From: Pseudomonas putida
GTDB lineage: Bacteria; Pseudomonadota; Gammaproteobacteria; Pseudomonadales; Pseudomonadaceae
Reading direction: 5' to 3'
Assembly: GCA_041071465.1 (NCBI GenBank)
Contig: CP163498.1
Coordinates: 4,792,001 to 4,856,000, forward strand
Length of the DNA: 64,000 bases
Shown here: positions 10,701 through 21,135 of the stretch, in pieces
Layout: each line of letters starts with the position of its first letter
Numbering within the stretch: the first letter of the stretch is position 1
Made by a program: the position numbers and the translations under genes
The notes under the pieces: model-generated
Seen by the model: the letters and a program-made list of their open reading frames with translations, nothing else
The model's database searches: none
What the model was told of the DNA's origin: nothing

Positions 10701-11468
10701 CGAGCGGGCAGTGCTGCAGGCGCAAGGCGTGGACGCCGATCAAGCTGCTCGCCAGGCCGGTTGGCGGGTGTTCGGTGCCAAACCCGGCGCTTACGGTGCC
10801 GGGGTGCAGAACGCCATTGATGGGCGGCTGTGGCACAGCCGTGACGACCTGGCTGAGGTCTACCTCAACCATGGCGGCTATGCCTACGGTGGCAGCGACG
10901 ATGGCACCCGGCCCGCGCCCAGTTCGCCCAGCGTCTGGCCAAGGTGCAGGCGGTGCTGCAAAACCAGGACAACCACGAGCATGACCTGCTCGACTCCAAT
11001 GATTACTACCAGTTCCAGGGCGGTATGCTGGCAGCGTCGGAAACGCTGTCCGGGGCGGCGGTGGCCAGCTACCACGGCGACCACAGCCAGGCCGATCGAC
11101 CGCGTATCCGTACCCTCAAGGAGGAGCTGAACCGGGTAATCCGTGCCCGTGCGCTCAACCCGAAGTGGATCGACGGGGTCAAGCGTCACGGCTACAAGGG
11201 CGCCTTCGAGATGGCGGCGACAGTCGATAACGTGTTCGCCTTCGACGCCACCACGCACCTGATCGACGACCATCATTATCAGGGGCTGGCCGATGCCTAC
11301 GTGCTCGACCCGGCCACCCGCGATTTCATGCGCGAGCACAACCCCGAGGCCTTGCGCGACCTCACCGAGCGCCTGCTGGAGGCCCAGCAGCGCGGTTTGT
11401 GGCAGGCGCCGGGCAATTACCGCGAAGCCCTCGAAGAACAACTGCTCGACGGCGAGGAACAGGCTTGA
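7708..11468 (+). CDS. cobN: Cobaltochelatase large subunit CobN, frameshifted in this sequence
   Basis: About 1253 aa in total. CobN inserts Co2+ into hydrogenobyrinic acid a,c-diamide together with two AAA+/VWA subunits. Typical segments are present: HGGVGYWRYG, NYPTRDGRIGNGVGLDTPAA, HVGKHGNLEWLPGKG and GGDDIAQAMALMGVRP. The frame changes after SDDGT: adding one C to the CCC at 10907-10909 restores TPARAQFAQRLAKVQ and then runs cleanly to the stop at 11468. As written, the first frame continues out of register to 11130. The loss of one C in a C-run looks like a sequencing error. The gene follows cobW by 3 nt and is followed 1 nt later by chlI. Confidence 0.93.
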
Positions 11469-11469
11469 A

Positions 11470-12492
11470 ATGAGTGAACCCGTACAATTTCCGCTGGCGG
11501 CGGTGGTCGGTGCCGACGACCTGAAGCTGGCGCTATGCCTGACCGCCATCGACCCGAAGATCGGCGGCGTGCTGATCGAAGGGCCGCGTGGCATGGCCAA
11601 GAGCACCCTGGCCCGTGGCCTGGCTGACCTGCTTGGCGAAGGCCCGTTCGTGACCTTGCCATTGGGCGCCAGTGAAGAGCGGCTGGTCGGCACCCTCGAC
11701 CTGGATGCCGCGCTGGGGCAGGGCAAGGCGCAGTTTTCCCCAGGGGTGCTGGCCCAAGCCGACGGTGGCGTGCTGTATGTCGATGAGGTCAACCTGCTGC
11801 CGGACACGTTGGTTGACCTGTTGCTCGATGTGGCTGCCAGCGGCACCAACCGCATCGAGCGCGACGGCATCTCGCACCGGCACAATGCCCGCTTCGTGCT
11901 GATCGGCACCATGAACCCGGAAGAGGGCGAGCTGCGCCCGCAACTGCTCGACCGTTTTGGCCTGAACGTGGCGCTGGAAGGCTTGCCCGAGCCCGAGGCC
12001 CGGCAGCAGATCATTCGCCGGCGCCTGGCGTTCGACAGTGACCCCAAGGCATTCTGTGACCAATGGGCAACGGCCCAGGCGCAACTGCGTGAGCGCTGCC
12101 AGGCGGCGCGCCAGGCCTTGGCCCAGATTGCCCTGGATGATCAGGCGCTGGCCTGGATTACCGAGCGCTGCTACGCCGCTGGCGTCGACGGCCTGCGCGC
12201 CGACCTGGTCTGGCTGCGTGCGGCGCGCGCCCATTGTGCCTGGCGCGGTGCTGCGGCTATTGAAGAGGTGGATGTCGAAGCGGTGGCCGAGTTCGCCTTG
12301 CGTCATCGCCGCCGTGTCATGCCCCAGGCCAAAACGCCGTCGGCGCCGCAGCAGCCTGACCAGCAGCCCGGCCAACCGGGTGGCGGCAACCCTGGTGAAC
12401 AGGGTGCGCAGGGCGACTGGGGGGCATTGCCGGCGCAGCCGGTGGCCAGCGGCGCACGCCGCGAGGTACCGAACTGGGCAAAAAAGCCCTGA
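11470..12492 (+). CDS. chlI: Cobalto-/magnesium-chelatase AAA+ subunit (ChlI-like; zero-frame product)
   Basis: 340 aa. The AAA+ core has Walker A GPRGMAKST (about residues 37-45), Walker B VLYVDEVNLL and the arginine-finger helix region LLDRFGLNV, as in ChlI/BchI, the small ATPase subunit that powers metal insertion by CobN. The C-terminus is a Gln/Gly/Pro-rich linker (about residues 285-325) ending EVPNWAKKP. The stop at 12490-12492 comes right after an A_AAA_AAG heptamer. A ribosome that slips back one base there would continue for 224 more codons into a VWA domain, so this frame can be read as the short product of a chlI/chlD recoding gene. Confidence 0.9.
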   Translation: MSEPVQFPLAAVVGADDLKLALCLTAIDPKIGGVLIEGPRGMAKSTLARGLADLLGEGPFVTLPLGASEERLVGTLDLDAALGQGKAQFSPGVLAQADGGVLYVDEVNLLPDTLVDLLLDVAASGTNRIERDGISHRHNARFVLIGTMNPEEGELRPQLLDRFGLNVALEGLPEPEARQQIIRRRLAFDSDPKAFCDQWATAQAQLRERCQAARQALAQIALDDQALAWITERCYAAGVDGLRADLVWLRAARAHCAWRGAAAIEEVDVEAVAEFALRHRRRVMPQAKTPSAPQQPDQQPGQPGGGNPGEQGAQGDWGALPAQPVASGARREVPNWAKKP

Positions 12493-13160
12493 GCATCCCC
12501 CAGCTACCTGCCAAAGGGGCGGATGCAAGGCCTGGTGCAGGCAAGCAGGGCGAGGCCAGCCGTGGCCGCGGTCGCAATGCGGCGGCCGGCCGGGTGGCCT
12601 GGCTACCGACATTGCTCAAAGGGCGGCCACGGCTGCGCCAGGACCTGTGTTGGCAACAGCGCCAGGCTCGGCCCGCAGAACTGTGGCTAGTCATCGTCGA
12701 CGCGTCGGCCTCGACCCGTCGCCATCAGGCGCTGGCGCAGACCAAAGGGTTGCTGGCAGCGCTGTTCGATCAGGCTTACCGCCAGCGCGCCCGGTTGGCG
12801 TTGCTGACCGCCAGCGGGCGTACACCGCAGTGGCAGCGCCACGGCCTGAAGGCCTCGTCGGCTTTGCAACCCTGGCTGCAGGCGTTGGGTGCGGGTGGCG
12901 GCACGCCGCTGATTTGTGCATTGGAGCAGGCCCGACACTGGCTACAGGCACGACAGCGCGCCTATCCAGATGAAGCCGTGCGCTGCCTGGTGTTTACCGA
13001 CGGTCGTCTGCAGCGCTGGGACACTGTTCAACCCATGCCCTGTGCAACGTTGCTGGTGGATATGGAATTGGCGCCGGTGCGTGTTGGCCGCGCGCAGCAC
13101 CTGGCAGAACAGTTGCAGGCCGATTATCAGCACTTGCAACACTTCAAGGTCGTGGATTGA
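11470..13160 (+). CDS. chlD: ChlI-ChlD fusion by -1 frameshift; VWA-domain portion 12486-13160
   Basis: In the -1 frame, codons from 12486 are open without a stop to 13160. They encode a basic Gly/Arg linker (RGRGRNAAAGR) and then a von Willebrand A domain with the MIDAS motif DASAS and GGTPL. Read through from the ChlI frame this gives a ~563-aa AAA+-linker-VWA protein, the architecture of ChlD/BchD medium subunits. The frames meet at 12480-12486. The only independent start inside the VWA frame that I find is a GTG at 12594 with a poor ribosome site, and it would cut off the linker. Alternatives are a separate VWA gene from that GTG, or a missing A in the A6 run. Confidence 0.75.
12463..12526 (+). 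promoter_or_regulatory. Candidate programmed -1 ribosomal frameshift signal
   Basis: There are three parts in canonical order and spacing. An SD-like GAGGT lies at 12463-12467. A slippery heptamer A_AAA_AAG lies at 12480-12486 in the zero frame (GCA AAA AAG CCC TGA). A stem-loop starts 6 nt later, pairing GCATCC-CCC (12493-12501) with GGG-GGATGC (12517-12519, 12521-12526) around a 15-nt loop with one bulged C. The zero-frame stop lies between the heptamer and the stem. The same heptamer drives frameshifting in E. coli dnaX. Confidence 0.8.
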
Positions 13161-13226
13161 ACCGTACTGGCGCGACACTATGTCGCAACAGGAAAAGTTG
13201 CCAGAACAGCAACTTTGCATCCGAAC

Positions 13227-13250
13227 AAGTGCGTGGCGCTGCACGCACTT
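13227..13250. terminator. Hairpin between convergent genes
   Basis: A perfect 8-bp stem AAGTGCGT / ACGCACTT with an 8-nt loop lies between the end of the cob operon and the convergent small gene at 13267-13533. There is no long T-run, so it may be a weak or Rho-assisted terminator. A smaller perfect hairpin, GCGACA-CTA-TGTCGC, lies at 13172-13186. Confidence 0.45.
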
Positions 13251-13266
13251 GGTTTACCGGGCGATA

Positions 13267-13533
13267 TTACTTCGGCATCGACCACGGTTGCAGGTCGTAA
13301 CCCTTTTCACATAATTCGGCGCGCACTTCTTCAATCAGGCTGGCCCATTGGGCCGGGTCGGAGTAGATACGCGAGGACACTTGCTTGGCGCCGATGCGGG
13401 TGCTGGTCCGGTCGATCACTGCCAGGCTCAGCTCACCAGTACCGTTGGGTGCATCCCAGGCTACGCACTGGAAAGGTTCGAAGGCGTGGTCGGCAATCAG
13501 CAGTGCTTCGTTGACACGGAGCGGGGCATTCAT
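13267..13533 (-). CDS. Conserved hypothetical small protein
   Basis: 88 aa, soluble, rich in Ala and Ser, with no signal peptide or known motif (MNAPLRVNEALLIADHAFEP...). GAGAGA ahead of the ATG at 13533 is a plausible ribosome site. It stands alone between the cob operon (convergent) and the sigma-54 activator (divergent). I do not recognise its function; small proteins of this type are common and conserved among pseudomonads. Confidence 0.7.
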   Translation of the reverse strand: MNAPLRVNEALLIADHAFEPFQCVAWDAPNGTGELSLAVIDRTSTRIGAKQVSSRIYSDPAQWASLIEEVRAELCEKGYDLQPWSMPK

Positions 13534-13874
13534 GGTTCGGTCTCTCTATGGTCCCAAACATCGAAGTGAAGTCCGCGTTGCTTCAAAGTCGCCTCAATGA
13601 TCGCGAAGTGCAGCGCGGGGTTATGTGTACTGATGCTCGTTGTCCGGGACAAGTCACACATTGGTTGTAAATTTTTTTGTCAGAGGCATATTCGTTGTTG
13701 CCTGCGCCGCCATGTGATGTCGATAAAGTGCGAAAATTCCCGGGGCACTTTGTAAAAAAATGCGTCCGCAGACAAACGGTAGTGGGCACTGTCAACTTCG
13801 TTGCTACTGTTAAACGGGCGCCACAACTTGCTGTTTTACTTCAAAAAACCAAAAACTGGCGCCAAGGATCGGTC

Positions 13875-15200
13875 ATGCAGCAGCCTGCCGCTCAACGCCG
13901 TTTGCTAATCGTCGACCCCTGCGACGACTGCCACCGCTTATTGCCTGGCCTGCGCAACGCAGGCTGGGATGTGGACAGCTGTATGCTCGGGGCCGCGCTG
14001 GACCATCCCTGCGATGTAGGCCTGCTGCGCTTGCAGGCCACGCACCTGAGGCATCCGGATGCGGTCAAGGACATGATCAAGCGCAGCAACACCGAATGGA
14101 TTGCCGTGCTCAGCGCCGAACAGCTGCGCATGCCGGCGTTCGGTGATTTTGTTTGTGAGTGGTTTTTCGACTTCCACACCTTGCCGTTCGACGTCTCCCG
14201 CGTGCAGGTGACCCTGGGCCGCGCCTTCGGCATGGCCCGTTTGCGCGGCAAGGGGGCGGTCAAGGTCGATGAGGCGACCCACGAGTTGCTCGGCGAAAGC
14301 CGGCCGATCCGTGAGCTGCGCAAGTTGCTGGGCAAACTGGCGCCCACCGAATCGCCCGTGCTGATCCGTGGTGAGAGCGGCACCGGCAAGGAACTGGTGG
14401 CACGCACCCTGCACCGTCAGTCGCAACGCAGCGAGCAGCCGTTCATCGCCATCAACTGTGGGGCGATCCCCGAGCATCTGATCCAGTCCGAACTGTTCGG
14501 CCATGAAAAGGGCGCATTCACCGGGGCGCATCAGCGCAAGGCCGGGCGCATCGAAGCGGCCCATGGTGGCACGCTGTTTCTCGATGAAATCGGTGACCTG
14601 CCGCTGGAGTTGCAGGCCAACCTGCTGCGTTTTCTGCAGGAGAAGCACATCGAGCGGGTGGGCGGCAGCCAGCCGATCCCAGTGGATGTGCGAGTGTTGG
14701 CGGCCACCCATGTGGACCTGGAGCGGGCCATCGAGCAAGGGCGTTTTCGCGAAGACTTGTATTACCGCCTGAACGTGCTGCAGGTGGTGACCGCGCCGTT
14801 GCGCGACCGGCATGGTGACCTGTCCATGCTGGCAAGCCACTTTGCCCATTTCTACAGCCTGGAAACCGGGCGCCGGCCGCGTTCGTTCAGCGACCATGCC
14901 CTGGCCGCGATGGGCCGGCATGACTGGCCGGGCAATGTGCGCGAGCTGGCCAACCGCGTGCGTCGCGGGCTGGTGCTGGCCGAAGGACGGCAGATCGAGG
15001 CGCAGGACTTGGGTTTGCAGCTACTCGACCAGGAGCAACAGCCGCTGGGCACGCTGGAGGAGTACAAGCAACGCGCCGAGCGCCAGGCGCTGTGCGATGT
15101 GCTTAACCGGCACAGTGACAACCTGAGTGTGGCGGCGAAGGTGCTGGGTATCTCGCGGCCGACTTTTTATCGCTTGCTGCACAAGCATCAGATTCGTTGA
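13875..15200 (+). CDS. Sigma-54-dependent response-regulator-like activator (VpsR family)
   Basis: 441 aa. Residues ~1-120 are a receiver-like VpsR domain starting [12 protein letters not shown]. The central AAA+ domain has Walker A GESGTGKE, the sigma-54 contact loop GAFTGA and Walker B LFLDEIGD. The C-terminal Fis-type helix-turn-helix is [16 protein letters not shown]. It should bind upstream sites and open sigma-54 promoters. VpsR relatives respond to c-di-GMP and control exopolysaccharide or adhesion; the targets here are unknown. I chose the ATG at 13875 because the receiver fold starts there. The 341-bp upstream gap is A+T-rich and holds an inverted repeat GGCGCCA...TGGCGCC (13817-13823, 13857-13863). 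Confidence 0.88.
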   Translation: MQQPAAQRRLLIVDPCDDCHRLLPGLRNAGWDVDSCMLGAALDHPCDVGLLRLQATHLRHPDAVKDMIKRSNTEWIAVLSAEQLRMPAFGDFVCEWFFDFHTLPFDVSRVQVTLGRAFGMARLRGKGAVKVDEATHELLGESRPIRELRKLLGKLAPTESPVLIRGESGTGKELVARTLHRQSQRSEQPFIAINCGAIPEHLIQSELFGHEKGAFTGAHQRKAGRIEAAHGGTLFLDEIGDLPLELQANLLRFLQEKHIERVGGSQPIPVDVRVLAATHVDLERAIEQGRFREDLYYRLNVLQVVTAPLRDRHGDLSMLASHFAHFYSLETGRRPRSFSDHALAAMGRHDWPGNVRELANRVRRGLVLAEGRQIEAQDLGLQLLDQEQQPLGTLEEYKQRAERQALCDVLNRHSDNLSVAAKVLGISRPTFYRLLHKHQIR

Positions 15201-15284
15201 TTCCCCTTGTAGGTTTGACGTGGCATCTGCCAGGCGGCGAAGATGTCACGCCGAGCTTCACAATTCTTAACAAAGTATCAAATG

Positions 15285-15308
15285 AGACAAAATTGACTCA
15301 TTTTGTCT
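15285..15308. promoter_or_regulatory. Candidate TetR operator of the RND operon
   Basis: A perfect 9-bp inverted repeat AGACAAAAT-tgactc-ATTTTGTCT lies 49-72 bp before the adaptor ATG, extended outward by ATGAGAC (15282-15288) and CTCAT. The half-site ATGAGAC recurs in the palindrome upstream of the tetR gene at 21762, which supports a shared repressor. Confidence 0.6.
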
Positions 15309-15356
15309 TCGCTCATATCATTCGGGCCGTTTTTCCATTTGAAGCTCGGGTGAATC

Positions 15357-16499
15357 ATGAGCAACTTGCGTGCAATAGGAATGGCCAGCTGCCTGGCGGC
15401 GGCAGTCGCGCTGGCCGGCTGCGGCGAAGCTGAAGCGCCGCCGTCTGCGGCCCACAGTGCCTTTCCGGTCCAGACCGTCACGGTCGCCAGCGAACCCCTG
15501 ACCTTGGCGGCAACGCTGCCGGGCCGGGTCGAACCCATGCGGGTGGCCGAGGTTCGCGCCCGAGTGGCCGGCATCGTCCTGCACAAGCGCTTCGAAGAAG
15601 GCGCCGACGTAAAAGCCGGCGATGTGCTGTTCCAGATAGACCCGGCACCCTTCAAGGCCGCGCTGGCACGCGCCGAGGCCGACCTGGCCAGGGCCCAGTC
15701 GGTCATGTTCGAAGCCCAGGCGCGGGTACGCCGCTACGAACCGCTGGTGAAGATCGAGGCAGTCAGCCAGCAGGACTTCGACACCGCCAGCGCCGACCTG
15801 CGCAGCGGCCAGGCCGCTGTGCGTTCGGCCCAGGCCGATGTCGAGACCGCGCGCCTGAACCTGGGCTACGCCACGGTCAAGGCGCCGATCTCTGGCCGTA
15901 TCGGCCGTGCACTGGTCACCGAAGGTGCGCTGGTGGGGCAGGGCGACGCCACGCTGATGGCGCGCATCCAGCAACTCGATCCGATTTACGTCGACTTTAC
16001 CCAGTCCGCCGCCGACGCGCTGCGCCTGCGCCAGGCGCTGAAGGAGGGTGCGCTGGCAGCCGGTGATCAGCAGGCCCTGACCGCCCAGGTGGAAGGCACC
16101 GACTACGAGCGCCAGGGGGCGCTGATGTTCACCGACGTCGCGGTCGACCGCGGCACCGGCCAGGTCACCTTGCGCGGCCGCTTCGACAACGCCGACGGCA
16201 TCCTGCTGCCGGGCATGTATGTGCGCGTGCGCACCCCGCAAGGCACCGATAACCAGGCCATCCTTGTGCCGCAGCGCGCCATCCAGCGCGGCAGCGACGG
16301 CGAGGCGCGGGTCATGCTGGTGGGCATCGGTGGGGTTGCCGAGGCGCGCAGTGTGCGCACCGGTGCCATGCACGGTGCCCGCTGGCAAGTCACCGAGGGC
16401 TTGCGCCCAGGTGACCAGGTGATCGTCGGCAGCCCTGCCGGGCTGGCTGCGGGCATGCCAGTGGTGACTGCCCCGGCGCAACAAGCCGCAGCACGCTGA
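15357..16499 (+). CDS. RND efflux pump periplasmic adaptor (membrane fusion protein)
   Basis: 380 aa lipoprotein. The signal peptide ends in lipobox LAGC (Cys ~22), followed by a barrel-sandwich hybrid half (VAEVRARVAGIVLHKRFEEG), an alpha-hairpin, the second lipoyl half (LGYATVKAPISGRIGRALVTEGALV) and a beta-barrel domain. It links the inner-membrane pump to the outer-membrane channel in AcrA/TtgA-type drug efflux. First gene of a three-gene operon; 15 nt separate it from the pump. Likely repressed by the TetR protein encoded at the far end. Substrate range cannot be read from sequence. Confidence 0.93.
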   Translation: MSNLRAIGMASCLAAAVALAGCGEAEAPPSAAHSAFPVQTVTVASEPLTLAATLPGRVEPMRVAEVRARVAGIVLHKRFEEGADVKAGDVLFQIDPAPFKAALARAEADLARAQSVMFEAQARVRRYEPLVKIEAVSQQDFDTASADLRSGQAAVRSAQADVETARLNLGYATVKAPISGRIGRALVTEGALVGQGDATLMARIQQLDPIYVDFTQSAADALRLRQALKEGALAAGDQQALTAQVEGTDYERQGALMFTDVAVDRGTGQVTLRGRFDNADGILLPGMYVRVRTPQGTDNQAILVPQRAIQRGSDGEARVMLVGIGGVAEARSVRTGAMHGARWQVTEGLRPGDQVIVGSPAGLAAGMPVVTAPAQQAAAR

Positions 16500-16514
16500 G
16501 GCGAGGGTAACGAG

Positions 16515-19500
16515 ATGTCCAAGTTCTTCATCAAACGGCCGAACTTCGCCTGGGTCGTGGCGCTGTTCATTTCCCTGGCGGGGTTGCTGGTCATACCTAC
16601 GCTGCCGGTGGCCCAGTACCCTAACGTAGCGCCACCACAAATCACCATCACCGCTACCTACCCAGGGGCTTCGGCCAAGGTGCTGGTGGACTCGGTTACC
16701 AGCATCATCGAAGAGTCGCTCAACGGCGCCAAGAACCTGCTGTATTTCGAGTCGACCAACAACTCCAACGGCATGGCCGAAGTGGTGGTCACCTTCGAGC
16801 CGGGTACCGACCCGGAACTGGCCCAGGTGGATGTGCAGAACCGCCTGAAAAAGGCCGAAGCACGCATGCCGCAGGCGGTGATCACCCAAGGCATCCAGGT
16901 CGAGCAGACCAGTGCCGGCTTCCTGCTGATCTACGCCCTCAGCTACAAGGAGGGCGCAGGCCAGGCCGATACCACGGCGCTGGGCGACTACGCCGCGCGC
17001 AACATCAACAATGAGCTGCGCCGGGTCCCGGGCGTGGGCAAGTTGCAGTTCTTCTCGTCGGAAGCCGCCATGCGCGTGTGGGTCGACCCACAGAAACTGG
17101 TGGGCTATGGGCTGTCGATCGATGACGTGAGCAATGCCATCCGTGGGCAGAACGTGCAGGTGCCGGCCGGCAGCTTCGGCAGCGCGCCGGGCAGCAGCCA
17201 GCAGGAGCTGACTGCCACCCTGGCGGTGCAAGGCACCCTGGACGACCCTCAGGCGTTCGGCCGAGTGGTACTGCGCGCCAACCCGGACGGTTCGCTGGTG
17301 CGCCTGGCCGATGTCGCCCGCCTGGAAGTGGGCATGGAAAGCTACAACTTTTCTTCGCGCCTGAATGGCAAACCTGCGGTGGCCGGTGCGGTGCAGCTGG
17401 CGCCGGGCGCCAATGCGCTGAAAACTGCCGATCTGGTCAAGGAACGCCTGGCCGAGCTGAGCGCGTTCTTCCCCGAGGGCGTCGAGTACTCGGTGCCCTA
17501 TGACACCTCGCGTTTTGTCGACGTGGCCATCGAAAAGGTCATTCACACCCTGCTCGAAGCCATGGTGCTGGTATTCCTGGTGATGTTCCTGTTCCTGCAG
17601 AACATCCGCTACACGCTGATCCCGTCGATCGTGGTACCGGTGTGCCTGCTGGGCACGTTGATGGTGATGAAGCTGCTGGGCTTCTCGGTGAACATGATGA
17701 CCATGTTCGGCATGGTGCTGGCGATCGGCATCCTGGTCGACGACGCCATCGTGGTGGTGGAAAACGTCGAGCGGATCATGGCCGAGGAAGGGCTGTCGCC
17801 TGTCGACGCCACCATCAAGGCAATGGGCCAGGTGTCCGGCGCGATCATCGGCATCACCCTGGTACTGTCGGCCGTGTTCATGCCACTGGCGTTCATGTCG
17901 GGTTCGGTGGGGGTGATCTACCAGCAGTTTTCGCTGTCGCTGGCGGTGTCGATCCTGTTCTCGGGCTTCCTCGCGCTTACCTTCACCCCGGCCCTGTGCG
18001 CCACGATGCTCAAGCCGGTGGCCCCTGGGCACCATGAAAAGCGCGGCTTCTTCGGCGCTTTCAACCGTGGCTTTGCGCGGCTGACCGAGCGCTACTCGGT
18101 GATGAACAACGCCCTGGTGCGCCGTGCCGGCCGCTACATGCTGCTGTATGCCGGTATTCTGGCGATGCTCGGCTATTTCTACCTGCGCCTGCCGGAATCC
18201 TTCGTACCGGTGGAAGACCAGGGCTATGCGATCGTTGACGTGCAGCTGCCGCCGGGCGCCAGCCGCGTGCGTACCGACGCCACCGGGCAGGCCCTGGAGC
18301 AGTTCCTGATGTCCCGCGAGGCGCTGGCCTCGGCATTCCTGGTCAGCGGCTTCAGCTTCTCGGGCATGGGCGAGAACGCCGCGTTGGCATTCCCTACCTA
18401 CAAAGACTGGTCGGTACGTAGCGCCGAGCAATCGGTGGATGCCGAAACCCAGGCGATCAATGCGCAATTTGCCAGCCATGGCGATGGCACGATCATGGCG
18501 GTCAACCCGCCGCCGATCGATGGCCTGGGCAACGCCGGTGGCTTCGCCCTGCGCCTGCTCGACCGTGGCGGCCTGGGCCGTGAGGCCTTGCTGGCGGCAC
18601 GCGACAAGATCCTGGGCGAAGCCAACGGCAACCCAGTCATCCTTTACGCGATGATGGAAGGGTTGGCAGAAGCGCCGCAGTTGCGGGTCGACATCGATCG
18701 GGAAAAGGCCCGTGCCCTTGGCGTGCCCTTCGAAACCATCAACAGCACCCTGGCCACCGCCTTTGGCTCGGCAGTGATCAACGACTTCACCAACGCTGGC
18801 CGGCAACAACGGGTGGTGGTGCAGGCAGAGCAGGGCGAGCGCATGACCCCGGAAAGCGTGCTGCGCCTGTACGCGCCGAACGTCGATGGCCAGCAGGTGC
18901 CGTTCAGCAGCTTCGTCACCACCCGTTGGGAAGAAGGGCCGGTACAGATCGTGCGTTACAACGGCTACCCGTCGATCCGCATTTCCGGTGATGCCGCGCC
19001 GGGCTACAGCACCGGCCAGGCGATGGCCGAAATGGAGCGCCTGGTCAGTGAACTGCCGCCGGGGATCGGCTACGCCTGGACGGGGCTTTCTTACCAGGAG
19101 AAGGTCTCCAGCGGCCAGGCCAGCAGCCTGTTCGCCCTGGCCATCCTGGTGGTGTTCCTGCTGCTGGTGGCGTTGTACGAAAGCTGGGCGATCCCGCTGA
19201 CGGTGATGCTCATCGTGCCGATCGGTGCGTTGGGCGCGGTGCTGGCGGTGATGGTCACCGGCATGCCCAACGATGTGTACTTCAAGGTTGGCCTGATCAC
19301 CATCATCGGCTTGGCGGCGAAGAACGCCATCCTCATCGTCGAGTTCGCCAAGGAGCTGTGGGAGAAAGGCTATAGCCTGCGTGACGCTGCGATCGAAGCC
19401 GCGCGCCTGCGCTTTCGGCCGATCGTGATGACTTCGATGGCGTTCATCCTCGGCGTGGTACCCCTGGCGATCGCCAGCGGTGCCGGTGCTGCCAGCCAGC

Positions 19501-19646
19501 GGGCGATTGGTACCGGGGTGATCGGCGGCATGCTCAGCGCCACGTTGCTGGGCGTGCTGTTCGTGCCGATCTGTTTTGTCTGGGTGCTGTCGCTGCTCAA
19601 GCGCAAGCCAGCGCCGCAGGCCCAACCTGCCGAGGTGCTGGAGTGA
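16515..19646 (+). CDS. RND efflux pump inner-membrane transporter (HAE1 family)
   Basis: 1043 aa, the normal length of AcrB/TtgB-type proton-driven pumps, with 12 predicted membrane helices and two large periplasmic loops. The proton-relay aspartates are present in [18 protein letters not shown] (TM4) and the lysine in [18 protein letters not shown] (TM10). The Asp-Asp pair and Lys mark the HAE1 (hydrophobe/amphiphile) subfamily, so organic solvents or drugs are more likely than metals. Its stop overlaps the start of the channel gene. Confidence 0.96.
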   Translation: MSKFFIKRPNFAWVVALFISLAGLLVIPTLPVAQYPNVAPPQITITATYPGASAKVLVDSVTSIIEESLNGAKNLLYFESTNNSNGMAEVVVTFEPGTDPELAQVDVQNRLKKAEARMPQAVITQGIQVEQTSAGFLLIYALSYKEGAGQADTTALGDYAARNINNELRRVPGVGKLQFFSSEAAMRVWVDPQKLVGYGLSIDDVSNAIRGQNVQVPAGSFGSAPGSSQQELTATLAVQGTLDDPQAFGRVVLRANPDGSLVRLADVARLEVGMESYNFSSRLNGKPAVAGAVQLAPGANALKTADLVKERLAELSAFFPEGVEYSVPYDTSRFVDVAIEKVIHTLLEAMVLVFLVMFLFLQNIRYTLIPSIVVPVCLLGTLMVMKLLGFSVNMMTMFGMVLAIGILVDDAIVVVENVERIMAEEGLSPVDATIKAMGQVSGAIIGITLVLSAVFMPLAFMSGSVGVIYQQFSLSLAVSILFSGFLALTFTPALCATMLKPVAPGHHEKRGFFGAFNRGFARLTERYSVMNNALVRRAGRYMLLYAGILAMLGYFYLRLPESFVPVEDQGYAIVDVQLPPGASRVRTDATGQALEQFLMSREALASAFLVSGFSFSGMGENAALAFPTYKDWSVRSAEQSVDAETQAINAQFASHGDGTIMAVNPPPIDGLGNAGGFALRLLDRGGLGREALLAARDKILGEANGNPVILYAMMEGLAEAPQLRVDIDREKARALGVPFETINSTLATAFGSAVINDFTNAGRQQRVVVQAEQGERMTPESVLRLYAPNVDGQQVPFSSFVTTRWEEGPVQIVRYNGYPSIRISGDAAPGYSTGQAMAEMERLVSELPPGIGYAWTGLSYQEKVSSGQASSLFALAILVVFLLLVALYESWAIPLTVMLIVPIGALGAVLAVMVTGMPNDVYFKVGLITIIGLAAKNAILIVEFAKELWEKGYSLRDAAIEAARLRFRPIVMTSMAFILGVVPLAIASGAGAASQRAIGTGVIGGMLSATLLGVLFVPICFVWVLSLLKRKPAPQAQPAEVLE

Positions 19647-21048
19647 TGGCCATGCGTAATCTGTTCGTGCCGATTGCCATGGCTTTGCTGGCCAGCGGCT
19701 GCTCCCTGGCACCGACCTACCAGCGCCCCGAGGCGCCGGTGGCGAACCAGTGGAGCGACGCCACCAACCACACAGGGCAGCAGGTGGACAAGCTGGGCTG
19801 GCAAGCCTTTATCGTCGACCCGACGTTGCGCCAGTTGGTGAACACGGCGCTGGACGACAACCGCTCGCTGCGCCAGACGCTGCTGGACATCGACCAGGCA
19901 CGGGCGCAGTTCCGCATCCAGCGCGCGGACCGTGTGCCGGGGCTGAGCGCTGGTGCTTCCGGTAATCGACAGCACCAGCCTGCCGGGCTGTCCAGTGATG
20001 GCCGCGAGGGCGTCGCCAGCACCTATCAGGTTGGCCTTTCGTTGCCTGAGTACGAGGTCGACCTGTTCGGTCGGGTGAAAAGCCTGAGCGATGCAGCGCT
20101 GGAGCAATACTTGGCCACGGAGGAGGCTGGCCGTGCGGCGCGCATCGCCTTGATCGCCGAGGTGAGCCAGGCCTACCTGACCCTGGACGGTAGCGAGCGG
20201 CGCCTGGCGTTGATCCGGCAGACCCTGGCCAGCCGCGAGCGCTCGCTGGCGCTGATCGACCAACGCCGCGCCGCCGGGACCGCCACGGCGCTGGACCACC
20301 AGGAAGCGCTCGGCCTGGTCGAGCAAGCGCGCGCCGAGCAAGAAAGCAACCTGCGCCAGCGCCAGCAGGCCTACAACGCCTTGGTGTTGCTGGTAGGCAA
20401 TAGTGAGGCGACCCAGGCTCTACCGGTCGAACGCCAGGCAGAACCCAGCGTGCTGCAGGACATTACCCCCGGTGCCCCGTCGGCGCTGCTTGAACGGCGC
20501 CCGGACATCCTTGCTGCCGAGCACCGCTTGCGGGCGCGCAATGCCGATATCGGCGCGGCGCGGGCGGCGTTCTTCCCGCGTATCAGCCTGACCGGCAGCT
20601 TGGGTACGTCGAGTACGCAGGTGTCTGGTTTGTTCGAGGGCGGTTCGCGTAGCTGGAGCTTCATGCCCAGGTGTCGCTGCCCATATTCGATGCTGGGCGC
20701 AATCAGGCTGGGCTGAGCCTGGCCGAGGCGCGCAAGGATTCGGCGGTGGCAGCTTATGAAGGGGCGATCCAGCAGGCGTTCCGCGAAGTAGCGGATGCCC
20801 TGGCGGCCACCGATACCCTGCGCCGTGAGGAAGTCGCGCGGCGGGCCCTGGCCGATACCAGCCGCGCCACCTTGACCCTGGCCAAGGCGCGCTATGAGGG
20901 TGGGATCGACAGCCACCTGCGTTACCTGGATGCGCAGCGTAGCGATTTTGTGAATGAAGCGGCGTACATCGAGGCGAGTACACAACGGCAGCTTGCGCTG
21001 GTGGACCTGTTCCGCGCCTTGGGCGGCGGCTGGCCGGCACGCGGCTGA
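19646..21048 (+). CDS. RND outer-membrane channel (OprM/TolC family), frameshifted in this sequence
   Basis: About 467 aa. The signal peptide has lipobox LLASGC, followed by the two repeated coiled-coil/beta-barrel halves of OprM-type factors (PLPILEADRR-like region LLERRPDILAAEHRLRARNADIGAARAAFFPRISLTGS). The frame changes after SRSWSFMP: one extra C in the CCC at 20666-20668 gives QVSLPIFDAGRNQAGLSLAEA and continues to 21048. As written it ends early at 20716. The start may be the ATG at 19646 or 19652; GGAG lies 8 nt before the latter. Third gene of the RND operon. Confidence 0.92.
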
Positions 21049-21083
21049 AAAAGGCTCCTTTGGTTGGATGATCCAACCGCTTT

Positions 21084-21117
21084 GGCCCTTGGGACTTGTG
21101 CCCAGGGGCCTTTTTTT
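21084..21117 (+). terminator. Intrinsic terminator after the RND operon
   Basis: A G+C-rich imperfect stem GGCCCTTGGG...CCCAGGGGCC (21084-21110) is followed directly by T7 (21111-21117). It sits 36 nt after the channel stop and just before the convergent tetR end, so it probably serves the efflux operon. Confidence 0.85.
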
Positions 21118-21135
21118 GCGCGTAGGCCAATGGCC

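Noticed and set aside
12594..13160. VWA protein as an independent gene from GTG 12594
   Set aside because: Poor ribosome site, and it would drop the Gly/Arg linker that is open upstream in the same frame. Kept only as an alternative.
15318..19712. A 1464-codon open frame on the minus strand across the RND adaptor and pump
   Set aside because: It is the antisense shadow of high-G+C genes with strong third-position bias. Its composition (His, Gln, Arg, Gly rich, no domain) is typical of such shadows, while the plus strand carries conserved pump motifs.
19646..21048. Outer-membrane channel gene as a true pseudogene
   Set aside because: A single missing C in a C-run explains the break, and both halves keep full family conservation.
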